A DNA stretch of 18,372 bases from an uncultured Eubacteriales bacterium (lineage in GTDB: Bacteria > Bacillota > Clostridia > Peptostreptococcales > Anaerovoracaceae): NCBI GenBank assembly GCA_902765035.1, contig CACWYF010000018.1, positions 1 through 18,372 of the forward strand, in the 5' to 3' direction. Below the pieces are notes generated by a model that searched no databases, was not told the DNA's origin, and worked only from the letters and a program-made list of their open reading frames with translations. Below are positions 7,244-14,949 of this stretch, in pieces; position 1 is the first letter of the stretch, and every line of letters starts with the position of its first letter. The position numbers were made by a program, and so were the translations under genes.

Positions 7244-8118
7244 ATGAAGAGGAGCACACTGATAGCGCTGCTCGCGGCAGTTATGGTAATGGCAGGGTCG
7301 GTCTTCAGTTTTGCAGCCGACGGACTTACACTGGTAGAGTCCTATCCTGAGGACGGACAGAAGAACACATCGATGGAGAACCTATGGAGAACCTGGGCGT
7401 CAAGCTGACATTCAGCAATCCTATCAACTCTGATGAAGCCAAGAAGATCGATGAGTCGAAGTTCAGCATCGTTGATGAAGAGGGCGAGAAGGTACCTGTT
7501 AAGGTTCTCTTCAGTGATAAAAATGACGGGCTGGTGCTCGTAGTTGCAGACATTGATGAGGGCTTCGTCGCCAAGAATAACTGCGAGTATAAACTGACCA
7601 TTGATGCAGGTCTTGTGGACAACGAAGGCAATGAGCTTGCACAGGCACAGACTGTTACCTTCAGAACATACAACCAGAGAGTAAACAACATGGTCAACAT
7701 GGCTATGATGTTCATCATGTTCGGCGGTATCATGTTCCTGACTATGCGCCAGAACAAGCAGAAGGAAGAAGAATCCCAGGATAAGAAGGAAGAGCCTAAG
7801 GAAGCTTTCAATCCTTACAGAGAGGCCAGGAGGACAGGCAAGTCCGTTGAAGAGGTCAAGGCTGAGCAGGCTAAGAAGGAAGAGAAGGAAGCTAAGAAAA
7901 AGGCCCGCAAGAAGAAGAAGGATGAAACTCCTGCTGAGAAGAAGATCGAGAACTGCGCTCAGTACCTGAACAATGTATATCATGTTCACGCACCTGCTCC
8001 GATCAGCAAGGCTGACAGGTCGATGAATGCTCTGATCGCAATGCGCAGGGAAGAGGCAAGAGCTGAGAAGGCTGAAAAGGCAGCCAGAGAAGCAGCAAAG
8101 AAGAAGAAAAGAAAATAA
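7244..8118 (+). pseudogene. Signal-peptide, Ig-like, single-TM protein, frameshifted
   Basis: As read, the frame opened at ATG 7244 (GGAGG site upstream) stops at 7408, and the remainder is an open frame from 7384 to 8118. The two join cleanly if one copy of an 11-bp tandem duplication at 7373-7394 is removed, giving 287 residues. The restored protein has a signal peptide (about 1-25, ending VFSFA-A). A beta-rich region from about 28 to 140 resembles bacterial SbsA/Big_5-type Ig-like domains (SYPEDGQKNTS, VKLTFSNPI, YKLTIDAGLVDNEGNEL). A transmembrane helix at about 146-164 and a long Lys/Glu-rich, probably coiled-coil cytoplasmic tail follow. Function is unknown. The coding sequence on both sides is otherwise undecayed, so the lesion is recent, phase-variable, or a sequencing/assembly error. 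It lies between tadA and ispE. Confidence 0.85.
7373..7394 (+). repeat. 11-bp perfect tandem duplication causing a frameshift
   Basis: ATGGAGAACCT occurs twice back to back (7373-7383 and 7384-7394). One copy keeps the reading frame of the signal-peptide protein; two shift it by 11 bp and bring in the TGA at 7406-7408. The second copy also supplies an in-frame ATG for the downstream part, but without a ribosome binding site. Confidence 0.95.
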
Positions 8119-8165
8119 TGCATGAAGCGCGGCATAAAGCGCTGCGCAGATCGTAAGGTCAGAAG

Positions 8166-8195
8166 CGGGGGGCGTGAAGCTCCCCGTTATTTATA
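8166..8195 (+). terminator. Hairpin with T-rich tail before ispE
   Basis: An 8-bp stem, CGGGGGGC / GCTCCCCG with one G-U pair, has a GTGAA loop and is followed by TTATTTAT. It lies 48 bp past the stop of the Ig-like protein gene and overlaps the candidate ispE -10 box (TATAAA, 8192-8197). It may separate the two units. Confidence 0.5.
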
Positions 8196-8197
8196 AA
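8192..8197 (+). promoter_or_regulatory. Candidate ispE -10 element
   Basis: TATAAA ends six bases before the ispE ATG at 8204, the same placement as the -10 box of cvpA, and there is no Shine-Dalgarno before ispE. No convincing -35 box is found 16-18 bp upstream, where the sequence is a G-rich hairpin, so this is only a suggestion. Confidence 0.35.
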
Positions 8198-8203
8198 CGC
8201 AAT

Positions 8204-9196
8204 ATGGAACAGATAACACTCAACGCATACGCTAAGATCAACCTGTCCCTCGTTGTGACGGGAAAGAGGCCGGACGGATACCATGATATCCGGTCGCTGA
8301 TGCAGGGAATCGGCCTCTGTGATGTGATTAAAATAACAAAATGTCCTGAAAATGGAACAAAATACAATTTGCCTCATTGCACTATCGGCGGCATTGATGT
8401 ATATTTATGTACGGATGTCGAAACAATCCCGATGGACATGAGCAATCTGGCGCTCAGAGGCATAGCCGCCGTGCTCGATGCCTGCGGCAGCGGCCGGGAC
8501 GGATCCGGCACCGGCACAGCCGCTGAGGGCTGCTGCGGAGTATGTGACAGTATTCCTGCGCTGGTGGTGGATATCGAAAAGAAGCTGCCGGTGGCTGCGG
8601 GGATAGCAGGTGGCAGCGGTAATGCAGCTGCGTGCATGCTCGGGATGAATGCTCTTCTGGGCAGCCCGATGAGTCTCAGGGAACTGATGGAGGCCGGTGC
8701 CGGCGTAGGCGCCGATGTCCCGTTCTCTCTGATGATGAATGCAAGGCGCAATGACGGGACGCTCGCCGGTCTGAGAGGACTGGAGGAGGCGAGCACCGCC
8801 GCATGGATCGGCGGGATCGGCGACATCGTGGAACCGGCTGAGCCTCGGCTGTACTATACCGTGATGGCCAACCCGGGAATCTCTGTTTCAACCAGAGCTG
8901 CCTATGAGGCAATCGATGCTATCATCGAGTCACAGGGCAGAGAGAAAGATGAGTATCCGCTCTTCGTCAATGATCTTGAGAGCTACACTCTCAGGGATTA
9001 TCCGGAGGCGGCAGGACTCAAGGCTGTCATGCAGGAACAGCTTGATGCGGACAACGTAATGATGAGCGGCAGCGGACCGACTATGATCGCATATTACGCA
9101 GACCGCAGCAAGGCGGAAAAGGGTTTTGCCCGCATGCAGGAACTCTGCGGAAGCGAACCCCGCTGGAGGACCTGGCTGACAGTTACAGGAGAGTAG
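8204..9196 (+). CDS. ispE: 4-diphosphocytidyl-2-C-methyl-D-erythritol kinase
   Basis: IspE phosphorylates CDP-methylerythritol in the MEP pathway to isoprenoid precursors. It is a GHMP kinase: AYAKINLSLVVTGKRPDGYH at the N-terminus (9-28, Lys11), the phosphate-binding PVAAGIAGGSGNAAA (129-143), Asp171 in GADVPFSL, and the C-terminal GSGPT motif. The ATG at 8204 is chosen because the family begins a few residues before AYAKIN; a GTG at 8174 would add ten residues lying in a terminator-like hairpin. At 330 residues it is slightly long, mainly because of a Gly/Ser/Cys-rich stretch at about 94-116. The next gene, a GntR regulator, follows after 86 bp on the same strand. Confidence 0.95.
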   Translation: MEQITLNAYAKINLSLVVTGKRPDGYHDIRSLMQGIGLCDVIKITKCPENGTKYNLPHCTIGGIDVYLCTDVETIPMDMSNLALRGIAAVLDACGSGRDGSGTGTAAEGCCGVCDSIPALVVDIEKKLPVAAGIAGGSGNAAACMLGMNALLGSPMSLRELMEAGAGVGADVPFSLMMNARRNDGTLAGLRGLEEASTAAWIGGIGDIVEPAEPRLYYTVMANPGISVSTRAAYEAIDAIIESQGREKDEYPLFVNDLESYTLRDYPEAAGLKAVMQEQLDADNVMMSGSGPTMIAYYADRSKAEKGFARMQELCGSEPRWRTWLTVTGE

Positions 9197-9210
9197 AACT
9201 ACACATCTGT

Positions 9211-9229
9211 TATCCGAGGATGACGGATA
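9211..9229. repeat. Inverted repeat upstream of the GntR gene
   Basis: TATCCG (9211-9216) and CGGATA (9224-9229) form a perfect 6-bp inverted repeat around a 7-bp centre, between ispE and the GntR-family gene. It could be an autoregulatory operator or a small mRNA hairpin; there is no T-run after it. Confidence 0.35.
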
Positions 9230-9282
9230 CAATTCGCAGATATTTCGTGGAGGCCCCCGCTAACACCTAAGGAGATGAATCT

Positions 9283-9966
9283 ATGATGGAGATCCAACTG
9301 AAAGTACAGAAACCGCTTAAAGACCTGGTATACCTTGAGCTCAAGCACAAGATCCTTACCGGTGAGATAGTATCACAGACAAGGCTGATGGAGATCGACC
9401 TGTCCGAAAAGATGAATGTCAGCAGAACGCCTATCAGAGAGGCGATCAAGAGGCTGGCTGATGACGGACTGGTCAAGGTCGAGCCGAGAAGAGGCGCTTA
9501 TGTTGCCAACATCTCGATCAAGGATATGCTCGATGTCTTCGAGGTAAGAGAGGACATGGAGGGATTTGCAGCCAAGCTCGCAGCCGAGAGGATCACTGAT
9601 GAGGAAAAGGCTGAGCTGCGTCAGATAGCAGCTGAGTATGATGAAGCGCTCAGAGCAGGCAACAAGGAGACTATCATCGAGCTTGATGAGAAGTTCCACA
9701 ACTTCATCGTCGTATGCAGCGGCAATGAGACACTCAGCGAGCTGGTCAAGTATGTTCAGGAGCTTTCGCTCAGATTCAGATACCTGTACTACAACGACTA
9801 TTCACTGTATGAATCCACTGCAGAGCAGCACACAAGAATCATGGAAGCCATCAACAACGGCAGAGCCGAAGAGGCGAGATTCGAGGCGGACGCACACGTT
9901 AAGGCACTCAAGGAATTCGTCTTTGAGCTCGGCAAGAAGATGAAGGCTATGGGAGATACGGAATAA
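9283..9966 (+). CDS. FadR-subfamily GntR transcriptional regulator
   Basis: This 227-residue protein has an N-terminal winged helix (about 10-75, recognition helix VSRTPIREAIKRL, wing VEPRRGAYV). An all-helical FCD effector domain follows (about 80-220). The FCD domain has DEKFH, EQH and ADAHV, the spaced Asp/His residues that often bind a metal or organic acid ligand. AAGGAG lies eight bases before the ATG at 9283; a second ATG at 9286 is possible. It follows ispE in the same direction and is closed by a strong hairpin. The effector cannot be told from sequence, and the neighbours do not suggest one. Confidence 0.9.
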   Translation: MMEIQLKVQKPLKDLVYLELKHKILTGEIVSQTRLMEIDLSEKMNVSRTPIREAIKRLADDGLVKVEPRRGAYVANISIKDMLDVFEVREDMEGFAAKLAAERITDEEKAELRQIAAEYDEALRAGNKETIIELDEKFHNFIVVCSGNETLSELVKYVQELSLRFRYLYYNDYSLYESTAEQHTRIMEAINNGRAEEARFEADAHVKALKEFVFELGKKMKAMGDTE

Positions 9967-10053
9967 TCATCCTGCCTCTTTGATCCTGTGATAGTGCGGT
10001 ACCGGATGCATCCGTGTGCTGTGAAATTTTGTAGAAATATGTAAATAAAGAAT

Positions 10054-10097
10054 AATTGGCAAGGTGTTTCGGTAAAACATCTTGCCAATTCTTTTAT
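10054..10097. terminator. Bidirectional terminator between gntR and htrA
   Basis: A 16-bp stem with one G-U pair (AATTGGCAAG..., 10054-10069, with its complement at 10075-10090) closes a 5-nt loop. A T-rich tail follows on the plus strand (CTTTTATATT) and an A-rich stretch precedes it, so it can also act on the minus strand. It lies between two convergent genes. Confidence 0.9.
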
Positions 10098-10098
10098 A

Positions 10099-11541
10099 TT
10101 AGAGATTGGACTCTGTGTATTCTTCAAGCTCGGTCTTGATCTCGATCTCCTGGCCGCTTCTGCTGACTACGATCGTTACGACGTCACCGGCTTTGTGCTT
10201 CCTGACTGCGGCTACGAACTGCTGTGATGAAGAGATCTCTTCACCGTCAAGGGAAACAATGCGGTCCTCTGACTGGAAGCCGGCCTTCTTCGCGTTCTCG
10301 CCCGTTACCTGTGTGATGTATACGCCTGCTGACTCAAGCTGGTAGTAACGTGCGGTGTCCTCGGACACATCTGCAATCGTGACACCGACTACAGGTCTTG
10401 TCGATACATTACCATTCTCTATAATGTCATCAATATCGTCGACTACTGAGTTGATAGGGAGTGCAAATGCAAGTCCCTCGATGCCTACACCGGAACTCTT
10501 GGCATCTACGATACCGATCAGTTCGCCCTTGCTGTTGAAGAGTCCGCCGCCGGAGTTTCCGCCGTTGATCGCTGCGTCAGTCTGCATCAGAGAAAGAGTA
10601 CGTCCTTCGATAGTAAGGTTTCTGTCAAGCGCACTGATGATTCCTGTCGTAGCTGTACCGCCGAGCTGGCCGAGCGGGTTACCGATAGCAACCGCGGTAT
10701 CACCGACCTCAACTGTGCTGCTGTCGCCCACCTTTGCAGGCTTAAGGTCATTGGCGTTGATCTTGATGACAGCGATATCCATGTCATTGTTGCCGCCCAC
10801 GATAGAAGCCGGGTAAGTCTCGCCGTTGTGAAGTGTTACCTGCACTTTATTGGCGCCCTGTATTACATGGTAGTTCGTCACTATATATCCATCTTTGCTG
10901 TAGATGACGCCTGAACCGGCACCTTCGACCGGCTGCATCTGTCCGAAGTAGCCCTGAGCGTTTCCGGAAACAAGGATCTCAACTACAGAGTCCGCATTCA
11001 TGTCAACGATCTCGGAGATGGTGAGGTCGCTTCCGGTAGCTTCACTGATGGACTTGGACGATGATCCGCCGTCGGTCGCAGGTGAGGAAACGATACCTGT
11101 TTTTCCGCTGCTGAGAGCTCCGCCTATCAGACCGCCAAGAACCGAACTGACAAGCATTGTCAGTACCATGCATACTGCAAGGGCGCCCTTGGTGACATAT
11201 CTCGGATCGCGGGCAGACTTATTTTGTCTGCTGGTCTTGACTGCAGCATGCTTGCTTACGCTGTAGTCTGCCTGTGGAGCAGCTGCTTCATGAGGCACTG
11301 TACCATGAGATACATCGCCGGACGAGCCGTACTCTGCCTCGATTTTTTCAGCAAGATAATCACCTGTATCTGCGCCTGCGCCTGTGTCTTTGTAAGGCCT
11401 GACCTCAGGCTTTACTTCCTGCGGAATCTCCACATCAACGCGGAGCTCGTCCTGCCCGGAAGCAAAACCGCTGTTCTGCGATATCTTTTCAGGTTCCGGA
11501 TCTCCTCCGAAAGTTACTATTGTTCTGTCTTTTTCATCCAT
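10099..11541 (-). CDS. HtrA/DegP-family membrane-anchored serine protease
   Basis: This is a trypsin-like serine protease with a PDZ domain, of the type that handles misfolded proteins outside the membrane. It has 480 residues from the ATG at 11541 (MDEKDRTIVTF, AGAGGA-like site upstream). An in-frame ATG at 11592 would place an AAAGGAGG inside the coding sequence. Layout: acidic cytoplasmic region (1-115), one transmembrane helix (about 119-145), Ser/Gly-rich linker, then the protease domain with His225 (NYHVIQGA), Asp255 (NDMDIAVIK) and Ser330 (NGGNSGGGLF). A C-terminal PDZ domain follows from about 385 (RPVVGVTI, GVYITQV, DRIVSLDGEEI). The catalytic triad is complete. The long cytoplasmic N-terminus resembles Firmicutes HtrA/HtrB/YyxA proteins. 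It is a single gene, convergent with gntR. Confidence 0.95.
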   Translation of the reverse strand: MDEKDRTIVTFGGDPEPEKISQNSGFASGQDELRVDVEIPQEVKPEVRPYKDTGAGADTGDYLAEKIEAEYGSSGDVSHGTVPHEAAAPQADYSVSKHAAVKTSRQNKSARDPRYVTKGALAVCMVLTMLVSSVLGGLIGGALSSGKTGIVSSPATDGGSSSKSISEATGSDLTISEIVDMNADSVVEILVSGNAQGYFGQMQPVEGAGSGVIYSKDGYIVTNYHVIQGANKVQVTLHNGETYPASIVGGNNDMDIAVIKINANDLKPAKVGDSSTVEVGDTAVAIGNPLGQLGGTATTGIISALDRNLTIEGRTLSLMQTDAAINGGNSGGGLFNSKGELIGIVDAKSSGVGIEGLAFALPINSVVDDIDDIIENGNVSTRPVVGVTIADVSEDTARYYQLESAGVYITQVTGENAKKAGFQSEDRIVSLDGEEISSSQQFVAAVRKHKAGDVVTIVVSRSGQEIEIKTELEEYTESNL

Positions 11542-11928
11542 AATATATATCCTCTGTGCGGCCGGCGATCTCTGGCCGCAGCCTCCTTTCATTTACCTTT
11601 TTCAGAATCTGCGGCAGTACAGTCTCATCGCAAATCTGCAAAGAGTTTCCTGCAGCTGTATTCTCCGTCAAATTCCTTAAACTGACTTTAAAACTTCATC
11701 AGTCTGTTCAGTCCGGATAATATCCACATAATTGTACACCAAATATATTAATCGTGAAATATGTCATTGTTGTGTTGCTGAGGGCAAAAGACGTAATTAT
11801 GTTGGTTTACAGGCCGCATTATCCTATGATTGTCGGATTTCTATCGGGGCGGAGATGCTTTAACATAATATCAGATTCAGATGGAATGGATCGGAAACAG
11901 ATATTCCGGATAAAAAAGGAGGATTATT
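11542..11928. other. Intergenic region between htrA and the small protein gene
   Basis: This AT-rich region of 387 bp separates two divergent genes. It should hold both promoters. For htrA (minus strand) TTCACG (11753-11758) and TACAAT (11731-11736), 16 bp apart, are a weak candidate. For the small gene, see the separate entry. The short open frames here do not look like genes. Confidence 0.4.
11802..11830 (+). promoter_or_regulatory. Candidate promoter of the 71-residue protein gene
   Basis: TATGAT (11825-11830) is one base from the -10 consensus. It lies 17 bp after TTGGTT (11802-11807), a poor -35 box. The leader would be about 90 nt. Confidence 0.35.
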
Positions 11929-12144
11929 ATGGCACTTTCATTAGATTCCAAGATCAAGGACATCATGAGATCACCTGAGGGCAAGGCTGTTATGGAAAAG
12001 TGGGCACCTGGCTCAACGTCAGATCCAAGAATGAAGCTGGTAGGCGCACTGACATACCGCAAGCTGCTGAGCTATCCTGAATCAGCTGAGGTAGCTGTTC
12101 ATGCAGATGAGATCGATGCAGATCTGAAGGCATGCTCAAGATAA
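11929..12144 (+). CDS. Small orphan protein with a clostridial DPRMKL-type domain
   Basis: This 71-residue soluble protein has no signal peptide or membrane helix. It is very likely real: AAAAAAGGAGG stands six bases before the ATG, codon use matches the neighbours, and a strong hairpin follows. The sequence (LDSKIKDIMRSPEGKAVMEK, then APGSTSDPRMKLVGALTYRKL) recalls a short helical domain that I remember, with limited certainty, as a C-terminal appendage of larger clostridial enzymes, here standing alone. I cannot name a function. Its neighbours, a divergent htrA and a convergent PucR-type regulator, do not indicate one. Confidence 0.8.
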   Translation: MALSLDSKIKDIMRSPEGKAVMEKWAPGSTSDPRMKLVGALTYRKLLSYPESAEVAVHADEIDADLKACSR

Positions 12145-12154
12145 TATAGCATAA

Positions 12155-12210
12155 TAAAAAGAGGGCTTCGCATCCGGGCTTTGATATAAGCCGGTGCGGG
12201 CCCTTTTTCT
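12155..12210. terminator. Bidirectional terminator between the small gene and the regulator
   Basis: An imperfect GC-rich stem built from GAGGGC and CCGGGCTT with AAGCCGG and GGGCCC is flanked by AAAAAG on the left and CTTTTTCT on the right. The symmetric A and T runs fit termination in both directions between two convergent genes. Confidence 0.75.
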
Positions 12211-12221
12211 GTGTGTTTATT

Positions 12222-13763
12222 TCAGTTCAGTCTCATGAGTTCCTCAATGCTCATCGCTTTGAGAAGGATCTCAAGCTGAAGTCTTCTGTCCGAATCCCGC
12301 AGATCTATTCCGAGTTCCCGCTCGATCCTTGATATACGGTCTATGAGTGTTGACCGGTGAATATAAAGGCGTTTTGCTGTAGCGGTATATGACATGTTCT
12401 CCTCCAGAAAGGCTGTAAGTGTCTGAAGGTATGAGATGCCGCCGTCCTTGTCGTGTTCAAGAAGTGAGGCAAAACCGGCCGGGTAGTACGCTTCAGGCGG
12501 AAGGCCGCCAAGAGAGTTGATGACCATTTCCGTGAGAGCGTAGCTCTCAAAATAGAAAAGAGTTCCCTGAGGCGCCAGCAAAGTGCCGTTTTCTGAAGCG
12601 GATCTTGCCTGGAGATAGTAGACGCGGATGCTGAAGATATCTGAAAACTCATTGGATATGCCCGCGTACATTCCCATCTGTTCAGCAAGATGACGGAGCT
12701 TCTCATTCAGCACAGGGAGGTATTCTGACGGCTGGTCCTGGGCGGCAGAACAGAGCCTGCCTGTATTGATAAATGCAAGGACAGCATTGTCATGTATGAA
12801 AGCCGGGGAATCAGCAAAGGTATCCTCAAGTATGTCACAGATGTATGAAAGAGGAAGCTGGTTGTTCATTCTGTTGAACCGGAGATACACGCATCTGTAT
12901 ACAGTCATTTTGTTGGAGCTGTTAATGAGCAGTCTCTGCGAATAGGAAAGAGGCTGCTCTTCGACCAGATTCTGCATCGCCTTACGGATCGAGGAATCCG
13001 GATCATAAAGAACGGAAGGGTTTCGCTCCATGGCGGTCTGAAGGCACTTTGCAAGAAACTCGGCAAGTGCACTGTCCCCATCAGAGAAATCATCGTTTTC
13101 ATATGCAACAACCAGACAACCGATATACTGGTCATACTTGCTGAAAAGATTGACACAGAGGGACCTGTTGCCATAGATGTTGACCTTTAATGCGCTTTTT
13201 TCATTGGTTCTGAGGTCTGATGCTGACAGGAATTTTGACAGGGATTCAGCGTTAAGCGTTCCGGTCCCGGTGCTTGCCCATGCCGACTCCTGGAATACAG
13301 CCGTGCTTGTGACCACTTTGAATGACTTGTCCAGCAGATACAGCGGCCGCCCGAATATCTCTGATGAATCGGACAACAGCTTTTCTGCATCAGGAGATGA
13401 GATAAGATCATTCAGCAGAGTATTCTCCCAGCTGTCGTACTTGTCGTAAATGCTCTGCAGCAGCTGGTAAACCTTGAAGAAGTCACTCCTGCTTTTTATT
13501 GTAATGAGGCACAGATTATCTCTGTAATGATTCAGAGTAAAATTCTCGCCGATACAGACGAGAACACAGTCTTCCTGTATGCGCGGCCGCTGGGGAAGGT
13601 GTTCGACCGTTGCGAGGTAGAGATGTCCGGACTGAAATACGAACTCACTCTCCATGTAGAATTCAGGACGGGATATTGTAAGGGATTCATTCCTCGGACC
13701 GGAGATATCCGCGTTATAGTGACGCGTGAGTTCCCTGTATATGATATCTGCGTTGAGCTTCAT
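12222..13763 (-). CDS. PucR/CdaR-type transcriptional regulator
   Basis: This 513-residue regulator has a C-terminal PucR-type helix-turn-helix (about 450-510: LTAFLEENMSYTATAKRLYIHRST, then the DRISRIERELGIDLRDSDRRL segment). A long N-terminal and central region is likely to sense a ligand, but no certain domain is recognised there. The ATG at 13763 (MKLNADIIYREL) is preceded by AAGGAGTG; an in-frame ATG at 13823 would add 20 unrelated residues. Regulators of this type usually activate catabolic genes for compounds such as purines, amino acids or sugar acids when substrate is present. It is transcribed divergently from the dehydrogenase/GcvT-like operon across 267 bp, so that operon is its probable target. 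Confidence 0.88.
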   Translation of the reverse strand: MKLNADIIYRELTRHYNADISGPRNESLTISRPEFYMESEFVFQSGHLYLATVEHLPQRPRIQEDCVLVCIGENFTLNHYRDNLCLITIKSRSDFFKVYQLLQSIYDKYDSWENTLLNDLISSPDAEKLLSDSSEIFGRPLYLLDKSFKVVTSTAVFQESAWASTGTGTLNAESLSKFLSASDLRTNEKSALKVNIYGNRSLCVNLFSKYDQYIGCLVVAYENDDFSDGDSALAEFLAKCLQTAMERNPSVLYDPDSSIRKAMQNLVEEQPLSYSQRLLINSSNKMTVYRCVYLRFNRMNNQLPLSYICDILEDTFADSPAFIHDNAVLAFINTGRLCSAAQDQPSEYLPVLNEKLRHLAEQMGMYAGISNEFSDIFSIRVYYLQARSASENGTLLAPQGTLFYFESYALTEMVINSLGGLPPEAYYPAGFASLLEHDKDGGISYLQTLTAFLEENMSYTATAKRLYIHRSTLIDRISRIERELGIDLRDSDRRLQLEILLKAMSIEELMRLN

Positions 13764-13813
13764 GGGTAACACTCCTTGTTCTGTACCGTCAAAATGTAGG
13801 ACTCTTGTTAATA

Positions 13814-13822
13814 ATAATAGCA
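13814..13822 (-). promoter_or_regulatory. Candidate extended -10 promoter of the PucR-type gene
   Basis: On the minus strand TGCTATTAT gives an extended -10 element (TATTAT at 13814-13819, TG at 13821-13822), about 45 bp upstream of the regulator's Shine-Dalgarno. No good -35 box is present 17 bp further up. For the divergent operon I could not choose a promoter with confidence; activator-dependent promoters often lack a clear -35 box. Confidence 0.4.
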
Positions 13823-14030
13823 AAAAAGACGGGCCGGCGGGAGCATTTTAGCGCGAAATATTAAATCCCCATCAACTTCGCTGTAACAGGCTCCCTGATA
13901 CCGACATAAAGTGGACAGAAGGCCTCAAAAAACCTCCGATTGTTGTATTATCGCAGGCCCGCAGCTTCAAGTAATATATCAGTGTCAACATTATTATAAA
14001 GAGGAAGTAGGTCAAAGGAGGGACTCTATT

Positions 14031-14936
14031 ATGGCTTTCACAGAATCTGATAAAGCAATGCTTGAGGGTTATATCGCATCCGCCCGCCCGTTTGCCGACA
14101 TGTTCTCGGTAAAGGGTAAGGTAGCACTTGTAACCGGAGGATCGTCCGGACTTGGATTTGATATCACTCTCAGACTCCTGCAGGGAGGAGCAAAGGTAGT
14201 TATCGCATCCAATTCCAGGATCGAAGAAGAGGCATCCATGCCGCTGTTCGCTGAGCAGGGCTTCGGAGATGATGTAAAGTTCTGCTTCACAGATGTAAGA
14301 GAGGAAGCAGACGTTGAGAAGCTGGTGGCATATACAGTTGACACTTTTGGCTCGCTGGATATTTTCGTCAACAGCGCTGCGATCTGGAATTATGCAAAAG
14401 TCTATGATCTGCCTAAGGAAGACCTCCAGCTGGTATTCGAAACCAACGTATACGGTGCTTTCTACGGAGTCAAGCACGTAAGCAAGTATATGAAGGAACA
14501 CGGCATCGCGGGCAAGATCGTGCTGATCTCTTCAAACAGCCCGATAATGCCTTATCCGGTATTCGGAGGATATCCGCACTATGCATCAAGCAAGGCTGCT
14601 GTCATGGGACTTGTGACAGAGGCTGCAAAGGAGCTCAAGAGATACGGAATCATGATCAACAGCATTGCACCGGGCGGAATGGTCACCCCGGGTGCCGCAG
14701 GAAATCTCGCGAGCGAGCTTATCACTGAAGAACAGCAGGATGAGTTCTATGAGGAACTGATGGTATGGCAGGTAGACGGCCAGCTCCCTGTAGATCAGGT
14801 CGGAATGATGGCTTATACATTCTGCACCCCTGTTGCAGACGGGATCACAGGTGAGACCATCGTTGTAGACGGCGGCGCGACACATAATATCGTTAAGTAT
14901 CAGGCTGCTATCGACGCATTCCCAGAGGAAGAATAG
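14031..14936 (+). CDS. Short-chain dehydrogenase/reductase (SDR)
   Basis: This 301-residue NAD(P)-dependent oxidoreductase is of the classical SDR type. It has the cofactor-binding TGGSSGLG (35-42), VNSAAI (113-118, in place of the usual NNAG), Asn139, Ser168 and the catalytic YASSK with Tyr184 and Lys188, then IAPGGMVTP and the C-terminal GETIVVDGG. A 25-residue N-terminal extension precedes the Rossmann fold, and about 20 residues follow the usual end. The ATG at 14031 has AAAGGAGGG eight bases upstream. It is the first gene of a three-gene operon with 13 and 11 bp between genes (by the starts chosen here). The substrate is unknown; the context suggests oxidation or reduction of an alcohol/ketone intermediate in a one-carbon-releasing pathway. 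Confidence 0.9.
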   Translation: MAFTESDKAMLEGYIASARPFADMFSVKGKVALVTGGSSGLGFDITLRLLQGGAKVVIASNSRIEEEASMPLFAEQGFGDDVKFCFTDVREEADVEKLVAYTVDTFGSLDIFVNSAAIWNYAKVYDLPKEDLQLVFETNVYGAFYGVKHVSKYMKEHGIAGKIVLISSNSPIMPYPVFGGYPHYASSKAAVMGLVTEAAKELKRYGIMINSIAPGGMVTPGAAGNLASELITEEQQDEFYEELMVWQVDGQLPVDQVGMMAYTFCTPVADGITGETIVVDGGATHNIVKYQAAIDAFPEEE

Positions 14937-14949
14937 AGAGGTGGAAAAC

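Noticed and set aside
11754..11978. A 74-codon plus-strand open frame overlapping the small protein gene
   Set aside because: It lacks a ribosome binding site, covers the promoter region, and overlaps a better-supported gene in another frame.
14031..14936. Naming the SDR as FabG or a hydroxysteroid dehydrogenase
   Set aside because: The family motifs fix only the SDR fold. The altered NSAA motif, the terminal extensions and the context do not fit fatty acid synthesis, and no substrate can be read from sequence.
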